A stretch of 64,000 bases of DNA from Hymenobacter wooponensis (GCF_004745865.1 NZ_SRKZ01000004.1:772218-836217); one strand, 5' to 3'. Positions 27,409 through 36,230 are shown, counted from the first letter of the stretch. Notes: generated by a model from the letters alone, not told the origin. Program-made: numbers and translations.

Positions 27409-28065
27409 ATGGTTATGCCGCGCCTCATACTTATAACTTTTTTCTTCCTGATAGCTGCGCCTCATCTACTATTTTCCCAATCATATACCTCAGATGGAAG
27501 ACCTAGCAGAAACCTAAAATTTGCTCTGGGAACCTGCAAAATAGAATTCGAGGATGGAAGCATGGCTGAAGAGAATATCACTTATTATGTTGGTATGCAG
27601 CCTTATTTAACCAGCCAGAGTTCTCAAGGTGAAGTGCGTTATTTTCCACATCAGGTTCGCTCTTTTAGTAATAAATATCGCAAATATGTAACTGTAGGAA
27701 ATTTCCCTATTCACTTAAACTACTCAACAAATATTAACAGAGACTTTGCAGAACTGATAGAATCAGGCCCATTGGAATTGTTAATTCATCAGAGCTACGA
27801 CGTTTATACAATTCCTGGAGCCAATGGTGCGCAACAGTATGGAGGAATTGGAAACAGTATTTATCTGCTTCGAAAAGCCGGTGAATTTGCTCCTTTCGCC
27901 GCTTTCAGCATGACTGGTAAAAGTGATAAACAGTTGCGAGAATCTCTATCACGTTGCCTTTCTTCGCGTCCTGATCTGCTTGAGAAGCTGATGAAAAAGT
28001 CAATCAGCTACGAAGACATCCCTGCTTGCATTCACGCCTATAATACTGGGCAACCTTTTAAATAG
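27409..28065 (+). CDS. Secreted protein of unknown function, paralogue B
   Basis: 218 residues, the same length as paralogue A. Signal peptide MPRLILITFFFLIAAPHLLFSQ (the second ATG, 27415, may be the true start). Shared features with A: a region SFSNKYRKYVTVGNFPI, a YLLRKAGE strand and the C-terminal LRESLSRCLSSRPDLLEKLM...IPACIHAYNTGQ. The gene is visibly more AT-rich than its neighbours and has no GGCCTA motif, which suggests a different source or loss of the local composition. Function unknown. It ends 11 bases before trpS. Confidence 0.7.
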   Translation: MVMPRLILITFFFLIAAPHLLFSQSYTSDGRPSRNLKFALGTCKIEFEDGSMAEENITYYVGMQPYLTSQSSQGEVRYFPHQVRSFSNKYRKYVTVGNFPIHLNYSTNINRDFAELIESGPLELLIHQSYDVYTIPGANGAQQYGGIGNSIYLLRKAGEFAPFAAFSMTGKSDKQLRESLSRCLSSRPDLLEKLMKKSISYEDIPACIHAYNTGQPFK

Positions 28066-28076
28066 CGTCTTTCCCT

Positions 28077-29054
28077 ATGTCCCGCATTCTTACCGGCATT
28101 CAGAGCACTGGCCGCCCTCACCTGGGCAACCTGCTCGGCGCCATTCTTCCGGCCATTGAGCTGTCGAAAAGCAGCACCAACGAGTCGTTGCTGTTCATTG
28201 CTGACTTGCACTCGCTTACCACAGTGCGCGACGCCGAGTTGCTGCGGCAGAACACGTACGCGGTAGCAGCATCGTGGCTGGCCTGCGGGTTTGATACGGA
28301 GAAGAACATGTTCTACCGCCAGTCGGATGTGCCGCAGGTAACGGAGCTGGCTTGGTACCTCTCCTGCTTCACGCCCTACCCGATGCTGGCCAACGCCCAC
28401 TCCTTCAAGGACAAGTCGGACCGGCTTTCTGACGTGAATGCAGGCCTGTTTACCTACCCGGTCCTCATGGCGGCCGACATACTGCTGTACGACGCCGATG
28501 TGGTGCCCGTGGGCAAAGACCAGATTCAACACCTGGAAATCACCCGTGATATTGCCTCGGCGTTCAACAACCGCTACGGCGAAACCTTTGTGCTGCCCAA
28601 GGCCCGCGCCGATGAGCAGCTGATGACGATACCTGGCCTAGACGGGCAGAAGATGAGCAAAAGCTACGGCAACATCATCGACATTTTTGTGGATGATAAA
28701 GCCCTGTTGAAAACTATCAAGAGCATCGTTTCCGACAGCACCCCATTGGAGGCGCCCAAAAACCCCGAAACGGATACGACCTTCAAGCTGTTCTCGCTGC
28801 TGGCTTCTCCCTCCGATGTGGAGACTATGCGCCAGAACTACCTCAACGGTGGCTACGGCTACGGCCACGCCAAGCAGGCCTTATTTGAAGTAATCAAGCA
28901 GCGCTTTGCCACCGAGCGCGAGCAATTCAACTTCTACATGAGCAACCTGCCCGAAGTAGACCGTAAGCTGGCCGAAGGTGCCCGCAAAGCCCAAGCCTAC
29001 GGCTCCGAAGTGTTAAATAAAGTCCGCGAAAAAGTAGGCTACGCCCGGCGGTAG
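28077..29054 (+). CDS. trpS: Tryptophan--tRNA ligase
   Basis: 325 residues, normal length. Class I motifs: a HIGH variant in TGRPHLGNLLGA and KMSKS at 192-196. Conserved ADLHSLTT, SDVPQVTELAWYLSC and PVGKDQIQHLEITRDIA are all present. Charges tRNA-Trp in the cytoplasm. The first 31 bases are duplicated at 27280, inside the upstream scar. The ATG lies 11 bases after the stop of paralogue B, and no terminator separates them, so read-through from B is possible. Confidence 0.95.
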   Translation: MSRILTGIQSTGRPHLGNLLGAILPAIELSKSSTNESLLFIADLHSLTTVRDAELLRQNTYAVAASWLACGFDTEKNMFYRQSDVPQVTELAWYLSCFTPYPMLANAHSFKDKSDRLSDVNAGLFTYPVLMAADILLYDADVVPVGKDQIQHLEITRDIASAFNNRYGETFVLPKARADEQLMTIPGLDGQKMSKSYGNIIDIFVDDKALLKTIKSIVSDSTPLEAPKNPETDTTFKLFSLLASPSDVETMRQNYLNGGYGYGHAKQALFEVIKQRFATEREQFNFYMSNLPEVDRKLAEGARKAQAYGSEVLNKVREKVGYARR

Positions 29055-29080
29055 TCCACCTATTGAAAACAACACAGAAA

Positions 29081-29185
29081 GCACGTCATCCTGAGTTGAG
29101 CGAAGGATCTCTCACGTGAGCACGAGGCACTAGGGCCAGTTGTTCAAACGTAATAAGATCCTTCGCTCAACTCAGGATGACGTGC
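29081..29185. repeat. Palindromic intergenic element, copy 2
   Basis: Perfect 30-base arms at 29081-29110 and 29156-29185 (GCACGTCATCCTGAG...AGGATCT). The 45-base centre holds GCACGAGGCACTAGGGCCAGT (29120-29140), which is the complement of the core of copy 1. It lies between the convergent trpS and the 282-aa protein gene and could terminate both. Confidence 0.9.
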
Positions 29186-29198
29186 GTTTATCTTAGGC

Positions 29199-30047
29199 CT
29201 AATACGCTAGGCCATCTATGTTCTGGTGGCGCTGCTCGTTGGAGAAGCTGAAGCCCACTTTGCTGGCGCGGCTGACCTGCTGGTTTTCCAGCTTCTGCTT
29301 CACGCTGATTTTCTGAATGTCATCCAGCGGGGGCGCAATGAGGTCATTATTGACAGCGGCAATCATGGCGCTTTCTACGAAGAGCTTCAAACCATCGGGC
29401 GTCACGAGGTTATCCGACATATCATTGTCGGGCAGCTCCAGCTGCTGCACCCCTTCCAGGAAGTAATGATTATCGATGTTGATGAGCAGGCGGCCTACGA
29501 GGTAGCCGGGGTCGTTCATGCGCTGGTACTTGATACTGTCGGCGGTGAAGTTGTAGGCCATGATGTGGCCAAAGAACCGCCGGCGGAAATCTGCCTCTAC
29601 ATATTTGGTAGGCATGGGTCCGTAGTCGTCGGGGAAGGTGACGATGTTGGAGTGCAGCACGAACACGAGCAAGTCGCCGGAGAACCGAATGTGAAATTCC
29701 ATGTCGTTCACGGGCCGGTACTCAATTACTACCGTCGAGTCGACGGGCGTAATGCGGCGGCTTAGCTCCACTACCAACTCCTGCGACACCTTCCGCAGCA
29801 TATCAAAGGTGTTGAGCGTGTTGCGGTAGATGGCCTGCTTAGCCGTTGACTTTTGCTTGAGGCCTTCAAAAATCAGGTCGAGACGGTCGGCGGGTACTTC
29901 ACCGGGCGAGCCGGGCTCGTTGGGTGCCGTATTATCCGTATTGGGAGCACCTGCGCCGCTGTTCATGGCTGGCGCACCGGGCGTACCGTCATCCAGTTGA
30001 GAAGCAGATACGGCGTTGGAGGCGGGAGTTTGGGGCGTTTCGTCCAT
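29199..30047 (-). CDS. Conserved protein, function unknown
   Basis: 282 residues. The first 60 are low-complexity (Pro/Ala/Asn/Gly/Ser) and likely disordered, followed by a folded part from about DRLDLIFEGLKQKSTAKQAIYRN onward. It has no membrane or signal segment. Segments such as VVIEYRPVNDMEFHIRFSGDLLVFVLHSNIVTFP and YLVGRLLINIDNHYFLEG suggest an alpha/beta cytosolic domain. I do not recognise the family; it looks like a conserved Bacteroidota protein. A TACTTTG box lies leftward at 30165-30159, about 110 bases upstream. Confidence 0.65.
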   Translation of the reverse strand: MDETPQTPASNAVSASQLDDGTPGAPAMNSGAGAPNTDNTAPNEPGSPGEVPADRLDLIFEGLKQKSTAKQAIYRNTLNTFDMLRKVSQELVVELSRRITPVDSTVVIEYRPVNDMEFHIRFSGDLLVFVLHSNIVTFPDDYGPMPTKYVEADFRRRFFGHIMAYNFTADSIKYQRMNDPGYLVGRLLINIDNHYFLEGVQQLELPDNDMSDNLVTPDGLKLFVESAMIAAVNNDLIAPPLDDIQKISVKQKLENQQVSRASKVGFSFSNEQRHQNIDGLAY

Positions 30048-30240
30048 GCAGAAAAGAACAAGAGGGACGCCTCACAGGAGGCGCGCCAGTTAGGGTAAAA
30101 TTCCAGCTCAGGACCTTCCTAGGCCACGTTGAGGTGCTGCTAAGCAGTAGTACCTACGCAAAGTAGCAACCAGGGAGTTTCGGTAGCAGCCCGGAATACC
30201 TCAATTTTAGCCGACGAGTACCACACCTGAGCAAAGCTAT

Positions 30241-31389
30241 TCAACCGGCATCCGTAGGCCTCTTCCCTACCGCTGGCGGAGCAGACAGTTGCTTCGCTAC
30301 GGGCCAAGCATTGCTGCGGAAAGCCACGGTGCGCAACCCCTGGTGCGGAAACTCGGGCGTGGCGGGCAGTAGCATTTCTTGGGCTGATGGGTGGCCTAGC
30401 GCCTCCCCAACCGTGCGCACAGCGCCAGCGGGCACGTGGCGTAGTTCCAGCTCTTGCAGCAGCCCGTCACCGGATACTTCCGCAATGCGGGCCCGGAGGA
30501 GCTGCTCCAGCTCTGAGCGGTGAGTTACGCGGGCAGCGTTGGTCTGGAACCGGGCATCATCAGCCCACTTGGGGTGGCCTAGCACCATGCACAGGTGCTG
30601 AAACTGGCGGTCGGCGCCCACGGCTAGCAGCAGGCGCACGCCATCGGCAGCTTCGTACACGGTACCGTAAGGCACAATGCTCGGGTGGCCCGAGCCTAGC
30701 GGCTGCGGGTCGCGGCCCGTCACGAGGAAGCTGGTAGCCTGATTGGCTAATGAAGCCAGGGCACTGTGTAATAAGGATACCTGCACCAGCGCGCCCCGGC
30801 CGGTACGCTCGCGCTGGTAGAGAGCCGTGAGCAGGCCTTCCTTTAGTTGGTGCGCCGTGAGCAGGTCTACCATGGCTACCGGCATTTTCAGGGGCTCCTG
30901 CCCTGGCAGCGTGTTCAAGTGCATGAAGCCAGCCTCAGCCTGCAGCACGGCATCGTAGCCGGCGCGGTTTACAGTGGGGCCGTAGCCGGTGATGTGGCCG
31001 TAGATAAGCCGCGGGTGGCTACCGGCGAGTAACGCATAATCGACGCCCAGCTTCTCGGCGTCGCCGGGCTTATAGCTGGCCAGTACAATATCCGACTGGC
31101 CTAGCAGCTGCTGTATTTCTGCTTTGCCCTCCGGCGTGGTCAGGTCTAGCACTACCGATTGCTTGCCCCAATTGGCACAGGAGAAATACGCCGACACGGT
31201 GGTATCGGCTGGTTCAGCGGGCGTGCGCCAGGTGCGGGTTACGTCACCGGTTGGTGCTTCTACCTTGAGCACTTCCGCTCCTAACTCTGCAAAGAACTGG
31301 CCTACCTGCGGGCCAGCCAGCACGGAGGCCAGCTCAAGTACTTTTAAACCAGCAAACGGAAGCGGCAGGTCAGCAGCAGTATAGGGCAT
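30241..31389 (-). CDS. CaiB/BaiF family III CoA transferase
   Basis: 382 residues. N-terminal AGLKVLELASVLAGPQVGQFFAELGAEVLKVE is the family hallmark. The catalytic Asp that forms the acyl anhydride is Asp175 in MPVAMVDLLTAHQ. HITGYGP and the C-terminal VPAGAVRTVGEAL are conserved too. These enzymes move CoA between organic acids; the pair of acids is not shown. It starts 17 bases after the ABC ATPase gene and is probably in one leftward operon with it, though no functional link is obvious. Confidence 0.85.
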   Translation of the reverse strand: MPYTAADLPLPFAGLKVLELASVLAGPQVGQFFAELGAEVLKVEAPTGDVTRTWRTPAEPADTTVSAYFSCANWGKQSVVLDLTTPEGKAEIQQLLGQSDIVLASYKPGDAEKLGVDYALLAGSHPRLIYGHITGYGPTVNRAGYDAVLQAEAGFMHLNTLPGQEPLKMPVAMVDLLTAHQLKEGLLTALYQRERTGRGALVQVSLLHSALASLANQATSFLVTGRDPQPLGSGHPSIVPYGTVYEAADGVRLLLAVGADRQFQHLCMVLGHPKWADDARFQTNAARVTHRSELEQLLRARIAEVSGDGLLQELELRHVPAGAVRTVGEALGHPSAQEMLLPATPEFPHQGLRTVAFRSNAWPVAKQLSAPPAVGKRPTDAG

Positions 31390-31406
31390 AGAGCAAGGGA
31401 TGGGTG

Positions 31407-32081
31407 TCAGCCCGCAAGATAGCCCCGGTCGCGGAGTGCGGGCTCGGGGTCGGGCGGCAGTTGCTCCAGGCGCCCGCCGTGCAGCAGATACACTACGTCG
31501 CAGAGGGGCAGCACCTCGGCGTAGCGATGGTCGGTGAGCACGATGCCTTTGCGAGTTTTGGCCTGCCTAAACAGGTCGGACAGCGTTTCTACGTGCACCG
31601 GCATCACCCCCGAAAATGGTTCATCGAATAAAGAAAACCGCGTGTTGGCGTGTAGCAGTAGCAGCACCTGCACTAACCGCGTGGTACCGCCTGAAAGCTC
31701 GCCCACGCGCCGGGAAAGCTGAGCACGCAGGTCCGGAAAGTCGGCCAGGGCTTGTTCGGCGTCAACCCGGAGCATGCGGGCGGCCTCGGCCAGCGTAAGG
31801 CGTTCGGGCAGCAAGGGCACCTGGGGCAGGTAGTTCAGCAGGCCCGGCTGCCGGTACGCGGGCACCACGCGCTGCCCATTCACCCGCACCGAGGCATCGG
31901 CGAGGTGGCGCCCCCCGAACACGGTTTGCAGCAGCGTGGATTTGCCGCAGCCGTTGCGCCCCAACAAGCCTACCACCTGCCCGGTCTGTACCCGCAAGTA
32001 CACGTCTGACAGGATGCGCCGCTCCCCGAAGGCGAGCTGAATGCCATCAGCTTCCAGAATATGTGAAGAGGCCGGGCTCAT
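31407..32081 (-). CDS. ABC transporter ATP-binding protein
   Basis: 224 residues from the ATG at 32081. Walker A GRNGCGKST (41-49), signature LSGGTTR (129-135), Walker B LFDEPF with Asp153/Glu154, and a switch His in LTDHRY are all intact, so it should hydrolyse ATP. The start codon overlaps the stop of the upstream 108-aa membrane-protein gene as ATGA, a sign of translational coupling. A longer frame reaching 32153 would lie inside that gene and is not used. Substrate unknown. Confidence 0.85.
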   Translation of the reverse strand: MSPASSHILEADGIQLAFGERRILSDVYLRVQTGQVVGLLGRNGCGKSTLLQTVFGGRHLADASVRVNGQRVVPAYRQPGLLNYLPQVPLLPERLTLAEAARMLRVDAEQALADFPDLRAQLSRRVGELSGGTTRLVQVLLLLHANTRFSLFDEPFSGVMPVHVETLSDLFRQAKTRKGIVLTDHRYAEVLPLCDVVYLLHGGRLEQLPPDPEPALRDRGYLAG

Positions 32082-32404
32082 TGCAGCAGGGCGTGAAGCA
32101 GCAACACGACCGCGCTGAATAGCAGGGTATCGGCCACCACTACGCCCGCCCACAGCTGCCAGGGCGCAATGTGCAGGTTCAGGTAGAGCCAGTACTGGTG
32201 GGGGCGCAGCTGCTCCGAGAGGTACCAGATGACGGAAAACGTGCTCAGCTTAGTTAGCAACAGGCCTAGGCTGAGCGGTAGGGGCCAATTTGGGAACGGA
32301 CCAGCTGCCGCGGCTGCAAAGATCAACAGCGAAAACACAACGGCGAATGGCGCCACGGTGCGGTAGAACAGGCCTAGGGCCCGCAAGTACGTAGATATCG
32401 TCAT
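32078..32404 (-). CDS. Small membrane protein coupled to an ABC ATPase
   Basis: 108 residues with three or four hydrophobic segments (about 14-36, 42-62, 80-107). No homologous permease is recognised. The four-base overlap with the ABC ATPase start suggests that the two act together, perhaps as a minimal membrane partner. At this size it would need to oligomerise to make a transport path. Confidence 0.65.
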   Translation of the reverse strand: MTISTYLRALGLFYRTVAPFAVVFSLLIFAAAAAGPFPNWPLPLSLGLLLTKLSTFSVIWYLSEQLRPHQYWLYLNLHIAPWQLWAGVVVADTLLFSAVVLLLHALLQ

Positions 32405-32449
32405 GTTTCGCGCGTGCTGAATCAGCCAGACAACGCGTCAAGTAACGGA

Positions 32450-33190
32450 TTATTCTACCAAGCCCAACCGCAAAAACACCGAAAACTCCACCTCGCGCTC
32501 CGCCACGCCCCAGCGGCGCGTCACTTCATCGGCGAGTAGCAGCACGGGGTCTTGGCCGTGCTGCTTCTGGTATTTCACCACGCTCGACCACGTGCGCAAG
32601 TAGTTCAGGAACCACTCCGCCGACCATTGCCGCCGCACCGAGAACCGGTCGTGCTCTACCTGCGCAAACGGAAACGGCAGGCGGGCATACTCATCAGTGA
32701 TGTGCCAGCGGTTATCGTCCCAGTACGGGCGCATGGTTTCGTCGTGAAACTCCTGAATCAGCGGGTCCAGATCGGGGCTGATGCGTAGCAGGCCGTACCC
32801 CCATTCGGCCACGGTAGCACCAGGGTGGCCTACCCGGCGGATTTCCTGGTTGAACGCTTCCATGTCGAACCAATGCACTGCCTGGGCCACGGTAATCAGA
32901 TCGAAGGTATTATCAGGAAACGGGGTGTGCTCGGCGGGCGACAGTTGATAGGTGATGTTAGGACGGGCCGGCGCCTGGCCTAGCTGAGCGGCGCTGATGT
33001 CGGTGGCATCTACGTGGGCAAAGTGCTCGGCCAGCACGGTAGCTACCTGCCCATTGCCAGTAGCGCAATCCCAGGCCCGCTGCCGACCAGCTACCCGCGT
33101 GAGCAAAAACGTGTATAGCTCAGCGGGGTAGTCGATGCGGTAACGGGCGTAGAGGTCGGCTTGGGCAGAGAAACGGTCGAGAGCAGCCAT
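32450..33190 (-). CDS. Class I SAM-dependent methyltransferase
   Basis: 246 residues. Motif I reads AWDCATGNGQVA with the acidic residue VDATDIS ending strand 2, then FDLITVAQAVHWFD as motifs II/III. The AVHWFD segment and the aromatic C-terminal half fit the yeast Tmt1/Crg1-like group that methylates small acids, though the substrate cannot be assigned. It lies 45 bases before the small membrane-protein gene in the same direction and may be the first gene of that operon. Confidence 0.82.
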   Translation of the reverse strand: MAALDRFSAQADLYARYRIDYPAELYTFLLTRVAGRQRAWDCATGNGQVATVLAEHFAHVDATDISAAQLGQAPARPNITYQLSPAEHTPFPDNTFDLITVAQAVHWFDMEAFNQEIRRVGHPGATVAEWGYGLLRISPDLDPLIQEFHDETMRPYWDDNRWHITDEYARLPFPFAQVEHDRFSVRRQWSAEWFLNYLRTWSSVVKYQKQHGQDPVLLLADEVTRRWGVAEREVEFSVFLRLGLVE

Positions 33191-33237
33191 AGCGAAAGGT
33201 TAGTGAGAAGTTGTTCGTACACTTGAGAACGGAAACA

Positions 33238-33319
33238 GTTGCCAGTTGTCGGTTGTGAGTTAGCAGTTTGTTCTGGTAACCCGCGCCTGCCGACTGGCAA
33301 CGTATAACTCGCAACTGAC
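33238..33319. repeat. Interleaved inverted repeats between divergent genes
   Basis: GTTGCCAGT (33238-33246) is complementary to 33293-33301, and 33248-33262 is complementary in 13 of 15 bases to 33305-33319. The order A-B-A'-B' cannot fold as one simple stem. The stretch lies between the methyltransferase and the Gfo/Idh/MocA gene and could be paired regulatory sites or a decayed repeat. Confidence 0.4.
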
Positions 33320-33324
33320 CATTC

Positions 33325-34341
33325 ATGACTTCTCCTATCCAAGCGGGCCTACTGGCCTACGGCATGTCGGGCCGCATTTTTCACGCCCCTTTCCTGGCTG
33401 CTCACCCCGGCTTTCAGCTGCGGGCCGTGGCAGAACGCAGCCGCAAGCTCGCCGCAGCCGACTACCCCGATATCATTAGCTACGATTCAGTAGACGAACT
33501 ACTTCAGGACTCTGAGCTGGATCTGATTGTCGTCAACACCCCGAACTACTCGCATTTTGACCTGGCCAAACAAGCCTTGGCAGCCGGCAAGCATGTGCTG
33601 ATTGAGAAGCCCGTGGGCACTACCGCCGCGCAGATATCGGAGCTGTTTGCCCTGGCCCGCGAGCGGAATCTGCAGGTGTTCGGCTACCAAAACCGGCGCT
33701 GGGACAGCGACTTTCAGGCCGTGCGCGAAGTAGTAGAAAGCGGGCAGCTAGGCCAGTTGATTGAAGCGCACCTGCACTTCGACCGCTACAAGCCAGCCAT
33801 TCACACTAAAGTGTTCAAGGAAGAGCCCACCACGCCCGGCGCTGGCCTGAGCTTTGACCTGGGCCCACACGTGCTGGATCAGGCCCTGAGCTTGTTTGGG
33901 CAGCCCGCGAAGGTAGAGAGAACCCTGGGCAGCTACCGGCCCCACTCCCAGGTCAACGACTATTTCCACTACCACCTCTCCTACCCCAGCGGCCTGCACG
34001 TGTTTGTGTCGGGCAGCCTGCTCGTGGCCGACCCCGGCCCGGCCTACGTGCTGCACGGCACCCAGGGCAGCTTCCGCCAGCACCGCACCGATGTGCAGGA
34101 GGCTCAGCTCGACCAGAAACTTCCCCTCTCTGATGCCGCGTATGGCCAAGACGCCCCCGGCACGGGCGGCGTGCTTACGGTGGTAAAGCCCGACGGGGAA
34201 AAATCCAGTACCACTGTTACCACGCCCCGGGGCAATTACATGGGCCTGTTTGAAGCCATGTATCAATCACTGACGAATGGAGCGCCTTTCCCGGTGCGCG
34301 AGGAAGAGCTTTTCTGGCAGCTACAGATTATTGAGCAATAA
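33325..34341 (+). CDS. Gfo/Idh/MocA-family oxidoreductase
   Basis: 338 residues. N-terminal Rossmann domain (GLLAYGMSGRIFHAPFLAAHPGF, with the SGRIFHAPFL motif of the YdgJ/YvaA-like branch), then EKPVGTTAAQ carrying the family Lys-Pro, GYQNRRWDSDF, and SFDLGPHVLDQALSLFG in the C-terminal beta-sheet domain with the catalytic-type His. Uses NAD(P) to oxidise or reduce a sugar or sugar-like alcohol in the cytoplasm; substrate unknown. Divergent from the methyltransferase. Confidence 0.88.
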   Translation: MTSPIQAGLLAYGMSGRIFHAPFLAAHPGFQLRAVAERSRKLAAADYPDIISYDSVDELLQDSELDLIVVNTPNYSHFDLAKQALAAGKHVLIEKPVGTTAAQISELFALARERNLQVFGYQNRRWDSDFQAVREVVESGQLGQLIEAHLHFDRYKPAIHTKVFKEEPTTPGAGLSFDLGPHVLDQALSLFGQPAKVERTLGSYRPHSQVNDYFHYHLSYPSGLHVFVSGSLLVADPGPAYVLHGTQGSFRQHRTDVQEAQLDQKLPLSDAAYGQDAPGTGGVLTVVKPDGEKSSTTVTTPRGNYMGLFEAMYQSLTNGAPFPVREEELFWQLQIIEQ

Positions 34342-34418
34342 GCCGGGTGGGCGGCGGGCCTGGCTCGCCGCCCACTTGCGTGCTTGCGCTAGCAAAACTA
34401 CAGGGCACGAAATCCTCC

Positions 34419-34426
34419 TATCTTTG
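34419..34426 (+). promoter_or_regulatory. -7 promoter box of the DEAD-box helicase gene
   Basis: TATCTTTG, a perfect -7 box, leaves a leader of about 65 bases before the TTG start, longer than most in this window. Confidence 0.65.
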
Positions 34427-34497
34427 TTGTAACACTATACGCGGTTTGCTGACCAGGACAACAAGGTCAGCCATCTATCATTTTAACTCGCTGAACC

Positions 34498-36177
34498 TTG
34501 ACGTTTCACGAATTCAATCTCCACGACGACCTACTCGCCGGCGTGGACGCCATGAACTATCAGAATGCCACGCCCATTCAGGAGCAGGCCATTCCTAAAA
34601 TTCTCGAAGGCAAAGACCTCATCGCCTGCGCTCAAACGGGCACCGGCAAAACGGCCGCTTACTTGCTGCCCCTGATCGACAAGATTTCTCACGCCAAACA
34701 CGGCACTACCAGCACCCTCATTCTGGTGCCCACGCGCGAGCTGGCCACCCAGATTGACGAGCAGGTAACCGGTTTCGGCTACTTCGTAGAAGCCAGCAGC
34801 ATTGCCATTTATGGTGGTGGCAAAAGCGAAGGCTGGGAACAACAGAAGCGCGCCCTCACTGGTGGCGCCGATATTATCATTGCTACGCCCGGTCGCCTCA
34901 TTGCCCACATGCAAATGGGCTACGTGAAGTTCGACCAGCTGAAATACCTGGTGCTGGATGAGGCTGATAAGATGATGGACATGGGCTTCTCCGACGATAT
35001 CCTGAATATCGTGCGGCAGCTGCCCAAGCAGCGCCAGACGCTGTTGTTCTCGGCCACCATGCCCAACAAAATCCGGGAGTTCTCGCGGCAGATTCTCAGC
35101 GAGCCCGACGAAATTCGCCTGGCCGTTTCGAAGCCCGCCGCGGGTATCGACCAGCAATTCTACATGGCTTTCGACCGCCAGAAGATTTACCTGCTGGAGC
35201 ACATCATCAAAACGCAGGAAGTGCAGAGCATGGTGCTGTTTACAAGCCAGAAAGCAGCCGTAGGCGGTATTGTGCGGGCCATCAACAAGCTGGGATACGA
35301 GGCCAAAGGCATTTCCTCGGACCGCACGCAGGAAGAGCGCGAGCAAATCATGCGCGAGTTCAAGAACAAGCAGTTCCCCATTCTGGTGGCTACCGATGTA
35401 CTAAGCCGCGGCATCGACATCGACAGCCTCTCGCACGTGGTGAACTACGACATCCCGCGCGCCGCCGAGGACTACGTGCACCGCATTGGCCGCACGGCCC
35501 GCGCCGCTACCAAAGGCACCGCCATCACCTTCATCTCCGACCAGGACCAGGACCGCGTGGTGAAGATTGAGCAGCTGATTGAGCGCGAGTTGGAGAAGAA
35601 GAACATCACCGAAGAGCTAGGCCTAGGCGAAGCTCCGGAGTTTGACCCCAAACGCTTTGCTGGCCTACGCGGTAAAGTAGGCGGCCGCCCAGAGCGTGGC
35701 GGTCGTTCGGGTGGCTCAGGCGGCGGTAACCGCGACCGTGGTCCGCGCCCCGAAGGTGGTGGCCGCGGCGGCCGTGATGGCAACCGCCCAGCCCGCGCCG
35801 GTGCCCCCGACCCCAAAGACCCCAAGCACCAGGAGCGGATTGCCAAAGCGCAAGCTGCCCTAGCCGCCCTCGATGCCGGCCAAGCCCCAGCAGTGCCTTA
35901 CCAGCGCCCCCCGCGCGAAGACCGCCCCGAAGGTAGCGAGAGCCGCCCCCGCCGGGAGCCCCGCGCCCAACGGCCGGAAGGTGAAGCTAGGCCATCCCGT
36001 GAGCCGCGGGCCCCTCGCCCACCCCGCGCCGAAGGTGAAGCCGCCGAGCCACGAGCAGAAGGCGAAAAGCGCGAAGGCCAGCGCCGCCGCAAGCGCGGTG
36101 GCCGCGGCCGTGGCCCCCGTCCCGAGGGCTCGGCTCCGGCTGCAGAAGCCACCGCTTCCGCTCCCAGCGCAGAGTAA
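34498..36177 (+). CDS. DEAD-box RNA helicase with long charged tail
   Basis: 559 residues from a TTG start. Helicase motifs in order: Q motif near 20-30, AQTGTGKT (45-52), PTRELA, TPGR, DEAD (154-157), SAT, and the C-terminal HRIGRTARA. The helicase core ends near 375. The last 180 residues are Gly/Arg/Pro/Glu-rich repeats (GGR, RGG, PRAEGE, RPEG words) and probably disordered RNA-binding sequence. This is typical of RhlE/DeaD proteins that act in ribosome assembly or cold adaptation. The long leader could matter for cold regulation, which is inference. A near-perfect terminator follows. Confidence 0.92.
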   Translation: MTFHEFNLHDDLLAGVDAMNYQNATPIQEQAIPKILEGKDLIACAQTGTGKTAAYLLPLIDKISHAKHGTTSTLILVPTRELATQIDEQVTGFGYFVEASSIAIYGGGKSEGWEQQKRALTGGADIIIATPGRLIAHMQMGYVKFDQLKYLVLDEADKMMDMGFSDDILNIVRQLPKQRQTLLFSATMPNKIREFSRQILSEPDEIRLAVSKPAAGIDQQFYMAFDRQKIYLLEHIIKTQEVQSMVLFTSQKAAVGGIVRAINKLGYEAKGISSDRTQEEREQIMREFKNKQFPILVATDVLSRGIDIDSLSHVVNYDIPRAAEDYVHRIGRTARAATKGTAITFISDQDQDRVVKIEQLIERELEKKNITEELGLGEAPEFDPKRFAGLRGKVGGRPERGGRSGGSGGGNRDRGPRPEGGGRGGRDGNRPARAGAPDPKDPKHQERIAKAQAALAALDAGQAPAVPYQRPPREDRPEGSESRPRREPRAQRPEGEARPSREPRAPRPPRAEGEAAEPRAEGEKREGQRRRKRGGRGRGPRPEGSAPAAEATASAPSAE

Positions 36178-36191
36178 TCCCTGGCACTAGT

Positions 36192-36230
36192 AAAAGCCCT
36201 CACTACGGTTCGTAGTGAGGGCTTTTTGTT
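36192..36230 (+). terminator. Terminator of the helicase gene
   Basis: 16-base perfect stem (36192-36207 with 36211-36226), three-base loop, T-run at its end. Confidence 0.92.

Noticed and set aside
34531..35346. Leftward 271-codon open frame
   Set aside because: Mirror frame of the DEAD-box helicase; no family pattern.
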